From: Lactarius indigo
Taxonomy: Eukaryota > Basidiomycota > Agaricomycetes > Russulales > Russulaceae
NCBI GenBank assembly: GCA_025766275.1
Contig: JAFKAC010000110.1
Location: forward strand, 1 to 64,000
Length of the DNA stretch: 64,000 nt
Direction of reading: 5' to 3'
Below are positions 19,849 through 30,700 of the stretch, piece after piece. Numbering within the stretch: the first letter of the stretch is position 1; each line of letters begins with the position of its first letter. A program made the translations under genes and the position numbers. The notes under the pieces were generated by a model. The model was not told where the DNA came from. It was given only the letters and a program-made list of their open reading frames with translations, and ran no database searches.

Positions 19849-21905
19849 GCGTCAATGGCTCCTGAGAATGACCCACCCCAAGGGGCGGTCTAAGGTCGTC
19901 AGAGGGCAGAGGAGGGTGGGAGCATCCACCCCATGGTCTCCAGTGTGCAGGTCGAGGTCGCCGAGCGAGGTCTAGAGAGGGGGAGGTCAGAGGGGCTCGG
20001 CTGCATAAAGATGTCAGTAGCACTCACCTCAACCCCCGCAAAAGAGAGAGCTGGTGGACCCGCACCACGCCAAGGACCCGAGAGGCTTGCCACTCCCGCC
20101 TTGCCCCGCTTTCCTCTTCCCCGGCTTCAACAAGCCAAGATTGACCATCGACAGACGGCGAGTAGTGACGGTTTGCCCACAAGAGCGGCAAGACTGGCCA
20201 TACTGAGACCGACCCAGCAAACGCGCGCGCCGGTGCCAATGGCTCCCGAACGCGGCTCACCCAAGGGGTGGCCTAAGGTCGTCAGAAGGCAGCGGCGGAG
20301 GAAGAGGATAAGGGCATCGCCCTATGGTCTCTAGCCAGCAGGTCGAGGTCGTCGGGCGAGGTCTAGAGAGAGAGAGGTCAGAGGGGCTCAGCACAAAGGC
20401 GTCGCTGGTACTCACCTCAACCCACACAAAAGAGAGAACTGGTGAACCCGCGCCACGCCAAGGACCCGAGAGGCTTGCCACTCCCGCCTTGCCCCGCTTT
20501 CCTCTTCCCCGGCTTCAACAAGCCAAGATTGACCATCGACAGACGGCGAGTAGTGACGGTTTGCCCACAAGGGCGGCAAGACTGGCCATACTGAGACCGA
20601 CCCAGCAAACGCGCGCGCCGGTGCCAATGGCTCCCGAACGCGGCTCACCCAAGGGGTGGCCTAAGGTCGTCAGAAGGCAGCGGCGGAGGAAGAGGGTGAG
20701 GGCATCGCCCTATGGTCTCTAGCCAGCAGGTCGAGGTCGTCGGGTAAGGTCTAGAGAGAGAGAGAGGTCAGAGGGGCTCAGCACAAAGGCGTCGCTGGTA
20801 CTCACCTCAACCCCCGCAAAAGAGAGAGCTGGTGGACCCGCGCCACGCCAAGGACCCGAGAGGCTTGCCACTCCCGCCTTGCCCCGCTTTCCTCTTCCCT
20901 GGCTTCAACAAGCCAAGATTGACCATCGACAGACGGCGAGTAGTGACGGTTTGCCCACAAGGGCGGCAAGACTGGCCATACTGAGACCGACCCAGCAAAC
21001 GCGCGCGCCGGTGCCAATGGCTCCCGAACGCGGCTCACCCAAGGGGTGGCCTAAGGTCGTCAGAAGGCAGCGGCGGAGGAAGAGGGTAAGGGCATCGCCC
21101 TATGGTCTCTAGCCAGCAGGTCGAGGTCGTCGGGCGAGGTCTAGAGAGAGAGAGGTCAGAGGGGCTCAGCACAAAGGCGTCGCTGGTACTCACCTCAACC
21201 CCCGCAAAAGAGAGAGCTGGTGGACCCGCACCATGCCAAGGACCCGAGAGGCTTGCCACTCCCGCCTTGCCCCGCTTTCCTCTTCCCCGGCTTCAACAAG
21301 CCAAGATTGACCATCGACAGACGGCGAGTAGTGACGGTTTGCCCACAAGGGCGGCAAGACTGGCCATACTGAGACCGACCCAGCAAACGCGCGCGCCGGT
21401 GCCAATGGCTCCCGAACGCGGCTCACCCAAGGGGTGGCCTAAGGTCGTCAGAAGGCAGCGGCGGAGGAAGAGGGTGAGGGCATCGCCCTATGGTCTCTAG
21501 CCAGCAGGTCGAGGTCGTCGGGTAAGGTCTAGAGAGAGAGAGAGGTCAGAGGGGCTCAGCACAAAGGCGTCGCTGGTACTCACCTCAACCCCCGCAAAAG
21601 AGAGAGCTGGTGGACCCGCGCCACGCCAAGGACCCGAGAGGCTTGCCACTCCCGCCTTGCCCCGCTTTCCTCTTCCCTGGCTTCAACAAGCCAAGATTGA
21701 CCATCGACAGACGGCGAGTAGTGACGGTTTGCCCACAAGGGCGGCAAGACTGGCCATACTGAGACCGACCCAGCAAACGCGCGCGCCGGTGCCAATGGCT
21801 CCCGAACGCGGCTCACCCAAGGGGCGGCCTAAGGTCGTCAGAAGGCAGCGGCAGAGGAAGAGGGTAAGGGCATCGCCCTATGGTCTCTAGCCTGCAGGAC
21901 GAGGA
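19849..21905. repeat. Tandem array of 388/390-bp units, about 5.3 copies
   Basis: Near-identical units recur at 388 or 390-bp spacing (for example CAATGGCTCCCGAACGCGGC near 20237, 20625, 21015, 21403 and 21793). The leftmost copy, from 19849, is diverged. Alternation of 388 and 390 comes from a GA tract longer by 2 bp in every second unit, and linked point differences also alternate. The true higher-order period is therefore 778 bp. On the minus strand each unit contains two intron-like GT-AG segments. Intervening exonic length is 277 bp, which is not a multiple of three. Reported frames across the array are the same peptide repeated. Confidence 0.9.
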
Positions 21906-22129
21906 CTAAGGGGGTAGTAACAAACGCTCACCCGGGTAACGAGTCAAGACTATCCCAGTGAGTAGGAGGAGAATGCATCGTCGACAGTCGAGGCATAAAA
22001 ACGGACAGCAGAGATATGGATAGAAGGCGGTGAGGGTTTTTTTGTGGAAACGTGGCAACGGCGGAGTCGTCAAGCGAGAACATGTCACACTCAGTAAAAA
22101 AGGCAAAGTCCGCTGATGTCAGCCGGTAG
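21906..22129. other. Spacer, nothing recognised
   Basis: Short unique segment between the tandem array and the AGTC-rich tract. Confidence 0.3.
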
Positions 22130-22590
22130 TCGGCTATAGTCTGAAATTGTCACCGGGTAGTCAAATGAAGTCAATTGACAAAATTCGACTATTTGCAAGA
22201 ATTTTGACTAACGTTTGACTATGAAATGACTACAGACGACTACAGACGACTATGAGACGACTACATTCAGGGGCTTTGCCCAAGTCAATACACGGTCAAT
22301 TAAAGTCATTTTTTATTAGTCCATAGTCAATTTAAGCCCGATTGAAGTCATTATAAGACCGATCCAAGTCACCCAAAGTCATTTCTCTAGTCAACTTTTG
22401 TCATTTCTTAGTCGTCCCACGTACTTTTCGAGCGTTCATAGTCAAACATAGTCAAATCGTAGTCAAATCGTAGTCAAATAAAATTCAAAAAGTTCATCTT
22501 TTGTCATTTCTTAGTCGTCCCGCGTACTTTTCGAGCGTTTCATAGTCAAACGTAGTTAAATAAAATTCAGAAAATTCATCTGGCAGTCAT
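22130..22590. repeat. AGTC-rich tract with a roughly 100-bp direct duplication
   Basis: The words AGTCAAA, AGTCATT and GACTAC are repeated dozens of times in both orientations. A roughly 100-bp block (CTTTTGTCATTTCTTAGTCG, ACTTTTCGAGCG, TAGTCAAA, AAATAAAATTCA) occurs at 22395-22497 and again at 22497-22585. The tract is non-coding and ends where the minus-strand gene terminates. Confidence 0.7.
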
Positions 22591-24913
22591 GCCAGGTACG
22601 GGGGGTACTCTACGCCTATGTACGTCGACAGTCCAAATGCTAATGATAAAAAGACCCTCCAAATCTTGTCGAATACGAGTGCAGTGATGCACAATACTAC
22701 GCTTACGCCGCGACTTGCTTTGGGGATCCTTTCTTCGGCTTGCGCCGCTGGCAAGACGGGGTCAGCGTCTGATACCCTGGACAATGAGAGACTTACTTTC
22801 TCAATAATTTCCGTGATGGTCGACTTGAGGACATGTGATAATTCGGGGGCCATAAGAATGACTGCGATAAGATCTGTACAGGGATAATGACTACAAAGGT
22901 ATTGTAGAAAGAAAAATGACTCACCGTCTTTGCGCTTCCACTTCGGGGCGCTGAGCTTGTTGTCGATGAACAAGACCAGGAGCTCTGGCACTTGAAGGAG
23001 TTTGAGTGAGGCGGCGGCCGCATGAGCACCCTAGAGGTTGCAGGTGAGATAGAACAAAGCATGAGCAAATGCTGACGCACCTCGTTTAACCCCACTGAAG
23101 GCCCCACAAGTTCCACGCTGGCGGCGCACTGCTGGTTGGTAGACTGGGCTCCTGCGGGAGCCTCTGGGGTTTCGCTTGTGACGATGCCGGTAGCAGGAAC
23201 TACCCACTTGAGCTTGATTGTGAGCCCACGTGGAGGCAACATTGCGACATTGCAATACGAAGGGGTTGTAGGAATTGGTGGGATGCGAGCTTGGGAAGTG
23301 AGGACCTAGAAAATACTAATCAGAAAACTTGGAGGAAAACAATAAAATACGTACCCCCCCCGCGCTGACCCAGCAGCTCTCGAGACACTCCAGGGTCTTC
23401 TCGAGATAGACGTCGCTGATGAATGCACTCGTCTTTGGTGTTCCGGCGTTCTTGCACATGAGTCTCGCCTCCTGGTACATTTTGATGGCGGCTGCCACGA
23501 GCTTAAAGGCAGTCGTGACGTTACCAATGTCCTGCCAACAGGTAAGTGAGGATGACAGAGTCAACCCACCCGCCGTGAACTGTTCGTGCCCCCAACCCTG
23601 GCACACGTTGTCTTCGTCAATGTCTGGTGAGGATGGGTCTGCAAATTGGACACGATTAAGGAGCGCCGTGACTTGTTTGGACGGCTCGCCTTGTTTGAAC
23701 GAAGACTGCGCGTTCATGGATCGAAGGAGCTGGGGAGCGTCAGTCAAGGAAGGGAAGTCGGATGTGATGATGGCTGTGAGGATGTGATCAGTGGGGTCCG
23801 TGGGACCGTGCGCGAAGGGAAACCCAGGGGGATTGCGACTTACCAACAAGATTGTCGGCTTAGTCTAGATCAGTACAATATACATATGCGAGTGACAGTC
23901 AGACGTACCTGATGGATCAACGTGAAGCATACGAAGACTTGTCGGCGTGGGTTCTGCACGGACCATCTCCGTGCGGCTAAGGAAAGTAGGAGTATTGTTG
24001 CGTGCTGCAGGTCTTTGGCCCTCTGTGTGTGAATACCATTCCTCAGTAGGAAAAGACATTGTTGAGTCGAGTACATACCGTTTGATCTTGTGCCCATGGC
24101 CTTCTGCCTGGAAATCAAAGCGCTATCTTTGCTGCACTTTTGAGTGTGCAATGCTGAGGGCGATTTGGGCCCAGGGCTCGACTCGAAGGCCCGCTTCGCT
24201 GCGTTCAAGGGTGCCAGTTCCTGAAATCGTGGAATGGACTGAACCGAGGGAAGGGGGTAGGGAAGATCGGAGAGGTTAGAGTGTGGGGATGTAGAATGTA
24301 CAGAACCCGTCCTGCCAGTGGTATCCATCTCATTTCGCCGCAAGAAAACCTGTGTAATTACAGTGTCAGCCTTCCAGTGAGCTGAACACAAACACAGTAT
24401 TTTCTGCTCCGCCTCAAGATCGAGTATGGCTTGATCATACTCGGCCGCAAAAAACTTCTTCACAAGCGTCTTGGTCCACGATTTGGAGCCACCGGTATGC
24501 AGGGCCGATCGGGGGTCTGACTTGATGAAGTCAATGAGGTTGTGAACGATCATCTCTGCCGAACATCGTATGTTTGACAGTTCAAGATTCGAGATCGTAT
24601 TGCCATTTGGACGGTGGAGAGCAATACTTAGCTTTGGGCGACTTTGATTGAGTTTTGTGGTGATTGGGTGGCCCGACTTGTCCTTTGCACAGTCTTCATA
24701 GTCCCAAAGTACCAACTCCGGAAGACATCGTGGACACACGAGTGGAGCCACGATGCTATCAAGGAGGTCTTTGACAGCCTTCTCTGTTGTGACATTGAAC
24801 TTTGTGGGCTGAGAAGCGGAGTCGCTGGGCCCCAATGACAATGCACAAGAGTTTGGGTGTTGGGACTCTGCACAGCAAGAGCTCACGCTGCGGGGCACCA
24901 CTGCCAGGGGATG
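22587..24913 (-). CDS. Multi-exon gene of unknown function, helical, conserved-looking
   Basis: I do not know its function. The N-terminal exon (about 24110-24880) reads AVKDLLDSIVAPLVCPRCLP, ELVLWDYEDCAK, GHPITT, RPKLSIAL, NIRCSAEMIV, SDPRSAL and KILCLCSAHWKADTVI, a compact helical domain with a C-x-C-x-x-H-W-K motif. A Ser/Pro-rich linker and several downstream exons follow. The intron at about 22870-22923 has GTGAGT and TACAG ends. The C-terminal exon ends near 22587. The pattern resembles unannotated Agaricomycete proteins that I recall only vaguely. The 5' end abuts an LTR, so the true start is uncertain and may have been displaced. Confidence 0.5.
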
Positions 24914-25158
24914 TGATGAACAGCACAGATGAACAGCATACTCACAGTGGACTGAAGACTGTTGTGAGATAAACTGAGCAGCTGGAAAGCAGCAGAGGGA
25001 GATCTTGCAAGTGGAAGCAGAGGTGTTCTGGCACACAAACAGTGAGAACTGATGTTATACATTGGAGAAGAGGGAGCTTACCTGGCACACAAACAGTGAG
25101 AACTGATGTGGACCAGGAGCATACATGGTACTCTACTTATACACTTTCTGGGAGTGAC
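24914..25158 (-). mobile_element. LTR of family B, outermost copy, left piece
   Basis: This is the first part of an LTR that begins TGATGAACAGCAC on the plus strand. It is interrupted after GTGAC (25154-25158), where Copia B is inserted. The continuation resumes at 47884 after a duplicated GTGAC. No duplication is visible at its outer boundaries, so it may be a rearranged solo LTR. Confidence 0.8.
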
Positions 25159-25709
25159 TGATGAACAGCATAGACATATCCAGTACTCACAGAGGCAAAG
25201 AGTCTGTGGTGAGATACTAGTGACAAGCTGGTTAGCAGCAGAGGGGAATGTCAAGCAGTGAAGCAGAGGGTGTCTGGCACACAGAGCAGTGAGGAACTGA
25301 TGTGGACCAGGAGCGTACAAGCCTACTACTTATACTATACAGGAGGGTGACACTACTACAAGGTGAGTAACAGGGTGTCACAGAATACAAGGGACGCATT
25401 GTTCTACAACAGGACAAAGGAGTGTGCATAAGGAGAACAAGGCATATAGAACAAAAGAAAGTCTAGACAAGCATGATATCATAGTGACATCACAATAAAG
25501 ATAATGCTAGAAAGAGAACAAAGGAAGGAGTACAATGAAGAGTCCAGAGTAGTCCATATGATGTCATTGTACAGTGATGTCATAGAAGTCCTAGATTGTA
25601 CAGATCAAATCAAATCAAATCTAAAGCGGTCCTAATTAATCTACAGTAGTCCATATCTGTAAGTCTGGTCCGTTAGAGCCGCTAAGTGTGCAAGGGTCAC
25701 TTATCAACA
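25159..25709 (-). repeat. 3' LTR of Copia B (551 bp)
   Basis: Bounded by TGATGAACAGCA at 25159 and TTATCAACA at 25709 on the plus strand. It is nearly identical to the split 5' LTR except for one noted substitution and a 54-bp segment present only in the 5' LTR. That segment is flanked by direct repeats. A purine-rich tract (GGGGAGA on the minus strand) lies just inside, as expected for second-strand priming. Confidence 0.9.
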
Positions 25710-25728
25710 TCTCCCCGTGATCTACAAT

Positions 25729-26163
25729 CTAAGTACACAGGAGTCCCATGTCATTGTTGTGCTTCTGCAGCAGGACACGCAGTAGTGACTTTGTAAAGCT
25801 GTCCGCAACCATATCCACAGTAGGAGTTCTAATGAGGGTAATGGTCCCCTTTTTGATGTACTCCCTAATGACATGATGCCATATGGCAATGTGCTTAGAC
25901 CGTCTCCCAGTGACAGGGTTCAAAGCCAAATCAATGGCACCCTTGTTGTCACCATGCAGTGGGATGGGGTTGTTGACCTCGTACCCAAGTTCTGTGAGGA
26001 AGCTCTGATACCACGCAGCCTGGTTAGCTGCGTCAGTCATGGCCATGTATTCCGCTTCTGTTGTGTTTTGGGCAACAGTCTTTTGCTTGCGCGAAGACCA
26101 GCTTATTGCACCGTTAGCTAGTAGGAACACATAACCAGAGGTGGAGTGGCGGTCATCAGTCTG
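25729..26163 (-). pseudogene. Copia B RNase H C-terminal fragment
   Basis: The frame reads HSTSGYVFLLANGAISWSSR, KQKTVAQNTTEAEYM and NPVTGRRSKHIAI, the end of a Copia RNase H domain and polyprotein. It is interrupted at the GTCTG duplication (26159-26163) by Copia A. Its upstream part resumes at 33017 with HGYTDSSLADQ. Confidence 0.9.
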
Positions 26164-26706
26164 TGTTGAGACGCGACTGATAAAGTCACATGTCTCGTGG
26201 GATCTGATTGAGTCAGCCCACATACTAAATACGGTATCTGTCCCTTATGGACTTATGGACACTCCGGACTCATACGGACCGCTTTTGTTTATCTTTATTG
26301 TTAGATCCACATATGGTTCTTATTGTTCCTTCTATTTTTAAGATACCGGTATTGTCTGCTTTAGGCAGCTATTGTTCTCTGCCATCCAATGGCATTTCTC
26401 CCTCTGGCACACAGACCACCTGTATTGTGTTTGGGTCACCAGTGCGCACAGACCATTATTAGCTAAGCGTCCTGTATATAAGGACTGCTATTTTCGCCTC
26501 TACACTTCAGAGTTCCCTTCACCTCTGAAGTGTAAGTTCCTTTCTCTTTACCTCTCTTATTACCTTTACTCATAGGCGTTGCTTCTTTATAGTAACTTGT
26601 CCTACTAGGTATGCAGTTGTAATAGAGTTCCCTTCACCTCTGAAGTTAACTTGTCCTACTAGCTGTTCCAGCTTACTACCTTGCTTGTTAGTTCTGCGCT
26701 TCAACA
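26164..26706 (+). repeat. 5' LTR of Copia A
   Basis: 543 bp, TG...CA ends. It contains a TATA-like GTATATAAGG near 26474, about 230 bp before the end, consistent with an RNA polymerase II promoter. Confidence 0.95.
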
Positions 26707-26718
26707 GGTTATGGGCCC
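26707..26718 (+). promoter_or_regulatory. Primer binding site of Copia A, half-tRNA iMet type
   Basis: GGTTATGGGCCC follows the LTR end directly. It is complementary to the anticodon-stem region of initiator tRNA-Met (GGGCCCAUAACC). That is the half-tRNA primer known for Drosophila copia, rather than the 3' CCA end used by many LTR elements. Confidence 0.75.
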
Positions 26719-27715
26719 TGACGCCTAATAACTAACTTGCTTTATCAGATCTACTTGTGTCACCTTGCTCTCTCAGCCGACCACACATCTTTCTTGTCGT
26801 CAATTACATCTTCAGTGAGCATCCTCTATCCTCTTTCGACACACCCTTCTTTTCTTGTCCACCATGACCTTGGTCATGTGCCATTTTGGCTAGCCTCCTA
26901 AGGAGGTTCTTATGAGAGGTTTTATATAACCTCAAATTCCTCTGTGCGCACTACTACATCTTCTATACCCGGTTTTCGTCCGGAAGTGCTTTCATAGGCC
27001 AATAGGGGAAGACCCTTGCGGCTATAGGCCTCTCAAATGGTTGGGTGATACTCGGTTAATACCTGGGTCACTTTAAGGGGTGTGAAGGCCTGGTTAATAG
27101 TCAAACCCAGAAGTCCTTCCCTCTGATACAACTAGGAGACGCTACTTAGTACTATACATAGTAGCTATGACTAGACCTCTGCTAGGAGAAGTATTCGCTC
27201 CCTTTGTGCAGGATTCGCTGCATAGCATGTATCACTAGTCTAGTTACTTAGTACCAAGACCCTTAATGGTCTGTTCTAGAGACTCCACAGACGGAAGATT
27301 CAGTTGTTATGGGAGTTGATCCCTATCACTGTCTCTTGAACTCGCTGTTGGCTCCTCTCTAGGGTACTACCCTTTACTACAGATCCTTAGTAGCCCCAGC
27401 ATCAAGGCTGTAAAGCTGAGGGATACAGAGACTTAGTAGTCCTTCGCCGGACCAAAAGCTCTTATTCCGTCGAAGCCAACAAAGCTGTTGCATGACTATT
27501 ACCCATAGTAACATTTGGGCTTTGTGGATCTTAGTATAAGGCAGCCATCAGTACAATGATTCCACTATTTAATTATATCCAAGTCGCACATACTTGAGGC
27601 ATGACACCATATGTGTTATGGAGTATAGCGCTCCTATGGCTGGACATTTACCTTCTCTACCAAGATCTGAGCTGGTTCTGACTGCTCCTCGGAACCAGAT
27701 ACACAAACATCTCAA
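26719..27715 (+). other. Copia A leader (about 1 kb)
   Basis: This is the untranslated region between the primer site and the polyprotein ATG, with many short CTTAGTA/CTACTAAG words that could form structure. No protein is supported. It probably includes packaging signals. Confidence 0.6.
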
Positions 27716-30700
27716 ATGTCTTTCCATCTTGTCTTCCCTCCGTCCGTCACCCTCGCCAAGTTGGATGGCACCAACTGGCAGACTTGGTCTGCCACCTTTA
27801 CCTCCCTCATGCTGATGAATGGGTGCAGCAGGCACCTCACACACGGTGCTCCTGCTTCAGTGCCCCAACATCCCCCTCTTGCAGCAGGTGCTGTGGGGCC
27901 CACCGGTCCTACAGATGAGGGACTCGCCATCCTTGCCCTCTGGGCAAAACAAGAGGAGGTCATCACTGGCCTCTTATTTTTATCAGTGACAACGGAGGTC
28001 CTATCTGGTATTCACTCCTCCCACATCTTCCCAACAGTCCATGACAAGTTTGTGGAGTTGGAGAACCTCTATGGTCAGGTTGGCTCTATGGCCACCTTCA
28101 ATATTTGGGTGGGCTTGGCAAACACCAAGCTTCAGGAAGGTAGCCCCTTCCTGCCTCAGCTCCAAAAAATGCTGGACCTGAGGAACACCCTGGTGGAACA
28201 AGGGATGCCCGTCTCGGACATGCAAATGTCCTTCATTCTTCTGGACGCGCTCCCCCCATCTTACAGCACCATAGCTGGCACAATCCTGGCCTCTGGCCCC
28301 CCCTCTAACCTCCAACCTCAGGACCTCATCAACAGGTTCATCAATGAGGAATCACGTCTCGCCGGTCCCGTGGCGTCCTACAACAAGGTCGCCCCCGTTA
28401 AGAAATCTTCGGCCCCTCACGCTCATGAGGCGCGGCCATCGGGCAGCTCTGTGTCTTCGGACATAATCTGCCATTACTGCAAAAAGCCTGGCCATAAAAA
28501 GCCAGAATGTTACAAACTCAAACGGGACCAGGAGAATGCTAAGAAGGGGAAGGCAGGACAGCGGGCAAAGGCCGCCCAGAATACCACAGTAGAGGTGCCG
28601 GACTCACTTCCGGCAAACAGGTTAAATAGTATACCTGTACCAAAGAGCCGACTATTTACTATAGTCAATGGCTCTGGCAAAATAGAGGAGGTACATGAAG
28701 TACCTCAGGTTTCCCTTTACACGATGGGTACACATAATACCCAGATTGCATCAAAATGGATGATGGACAGCGGGGCGTCAGCACACTTTACACCCCACAT
28801 AGAAGACTACGATACCTACACCCCTCACAAAGGTGTTGAAGTACTTCTAGGAGATAACTCCTTGCTGAGGAGTGTTGGTACTGGAACGGTAACAATCCAT
28901 ACCAACTTTGGGTATGACCTAAAAATCTCCAATGTGCTGCATCTACCCAATACGCACTCGCGTATACTGTCCACCCCTGCTCTAACAGCAAAGGGGGCCA
29001 TAGTAAGTTTTGATGCCACTACCTTTGCCATAAGGTATGATGGGAAAACCATTGCGGAAGGACACAAGGCTTCAGGCCTATACTGGCTTGATGGGCATCA
29101 TAAAGTAAATGCCCAAGCAACTGCATCTGCTAGCCTTGATGTCTGGCATCAGCGCATGGGACATATGTCCAAAGAAGCGCTTCAAAGATATGCTCCAAAG
29201 TCTGTAAAAGGACTTAACATAGATGAATCCCCTGAGGAAGAAGGTCCCTGTCATGGGTGTGAACTTGGCAAGTCCACCCGCAAACCTTTTCCTCCCTCCC
29301 AGAAGCGTGCACAAGAATCCCTTGAACTCGTGCACAGTGACCTTGTTGGCCCACTACAAAGTAACTCTATCCAGGGCAACAAGTACTTCGCCACCTTCAT
29401 AGATGACTTCTCAAGAGCTGCAGTTGTCATCCCTATGAAGTCAAAAGACGAGTTCACAGGTGCCTTCCTACACTATAAGGCATGGGCTGAAAAACAACAA
29501 AATAAGCCCATTAAAACCCTGCACTCAGATCGCGGTGGCGAATATGTCAACAATGTCTTAAAAGACATTCTTCTGGAGGAAGGGATTGAGCATATGCTTA
29601 CGATGCCTTATTCTCCACAACAGAACGGGAGAGCCGAGTGGTTTAACCGCACTATCATGGAAAAAGGCACCAGCATGCTTCATCATGCGGGTCTTAGCCT
29701 CGGCTTTTGGGAACAAGCAGTTCAAACTGCAGTGCACATCTATAATCGCACTCCCACCCGTTCTAATGAGTGGAAAACTCCGCTGGAGCTCTGGGATGGT
29801 ACAGTCCCAGATGTCTCTTACCTTAGAGTATTTGGCTGCAAAGCCTACTATCATGTACCAGAACACAACCGGCGCAAATTAGATCCTAAATCAAAGGAAG
29901 CCGTGTTTGTGGGCTATGAACCCAATTCAAAGGGTTACAAACTCTGGGATAGACATAGCCGGTGCTTCGTCTCTTCACGAGATGTTACATTTGACGAAGC
30001 TACTTTCCCATCCCTGAGTGACCTGACTAGTCACTCCAACCAACCAATCACTTCTCCCGTGTCCGGCGAACCTGCTAAAGGGGCTGCTGTTGCCGGTGAG
30101 ATATTCTTCGTAGTGCCTAGTCAGCCTACGCCAGCTGTTGCCCCTGCGGCGCCTCAGACACCAGTCTTTGTCTTACCACCTGTCCAGGTGCCCGCAGTAC
30201 CATTACAACAGCCTAGCACACCCCCCAACACTTCTCCAAACCCTGCAGACCAGACAATATATCACACTCCTCCATCCCAAGCACCTGCTCCTACAACCCC
30301 AAGGCGCCCTCGCACTCGCTCGCAAGGGAGACCGCCTGTAGTAACTGCCCCAATCCCTGCCCCTAACTTCAATAGGGACATCTCTCCTCCTAGGGAAACA
30401 CCTAGATCTCCGAGGAATGGGCCAGTTACTTCACCCCCTCGCCCAAGGCGTGGGACCAGGGTACGATTCACAAATCCTCGCTACTACACAGAGGAGAACG
30501 ATGAATTTGTGCCTGGGAGTAGCAGACTGGGTATGATGGACTTGCTAAACGCTGCTGAGGTTCCTGGCTACAAGGACCCGCAGACCTTTAAGCAAGCCAT
30601 GGAGTCTGATCAAGCTGTCGATTGGCTTGAAGCATGCCAGTATGAACTGGATGCTCTCGACAAGCTTGATGTCTGGAGGCTTGAACCCCTTCCTGAAGGA

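Noticed and set aside
20024..21890. CRISPR-like reading of the repeated array
   Set aside because: Units are 388-390 bp with no short repeat/spacer pattern, and the genome is eukaryotic.
25078..25429. Cys/Leu-rich open frames repeated at 25.1, 38.1 and 39.2 kb
   Set aside because: They lie wholly inside family-B LTR sequence and are not conserved as proteins.
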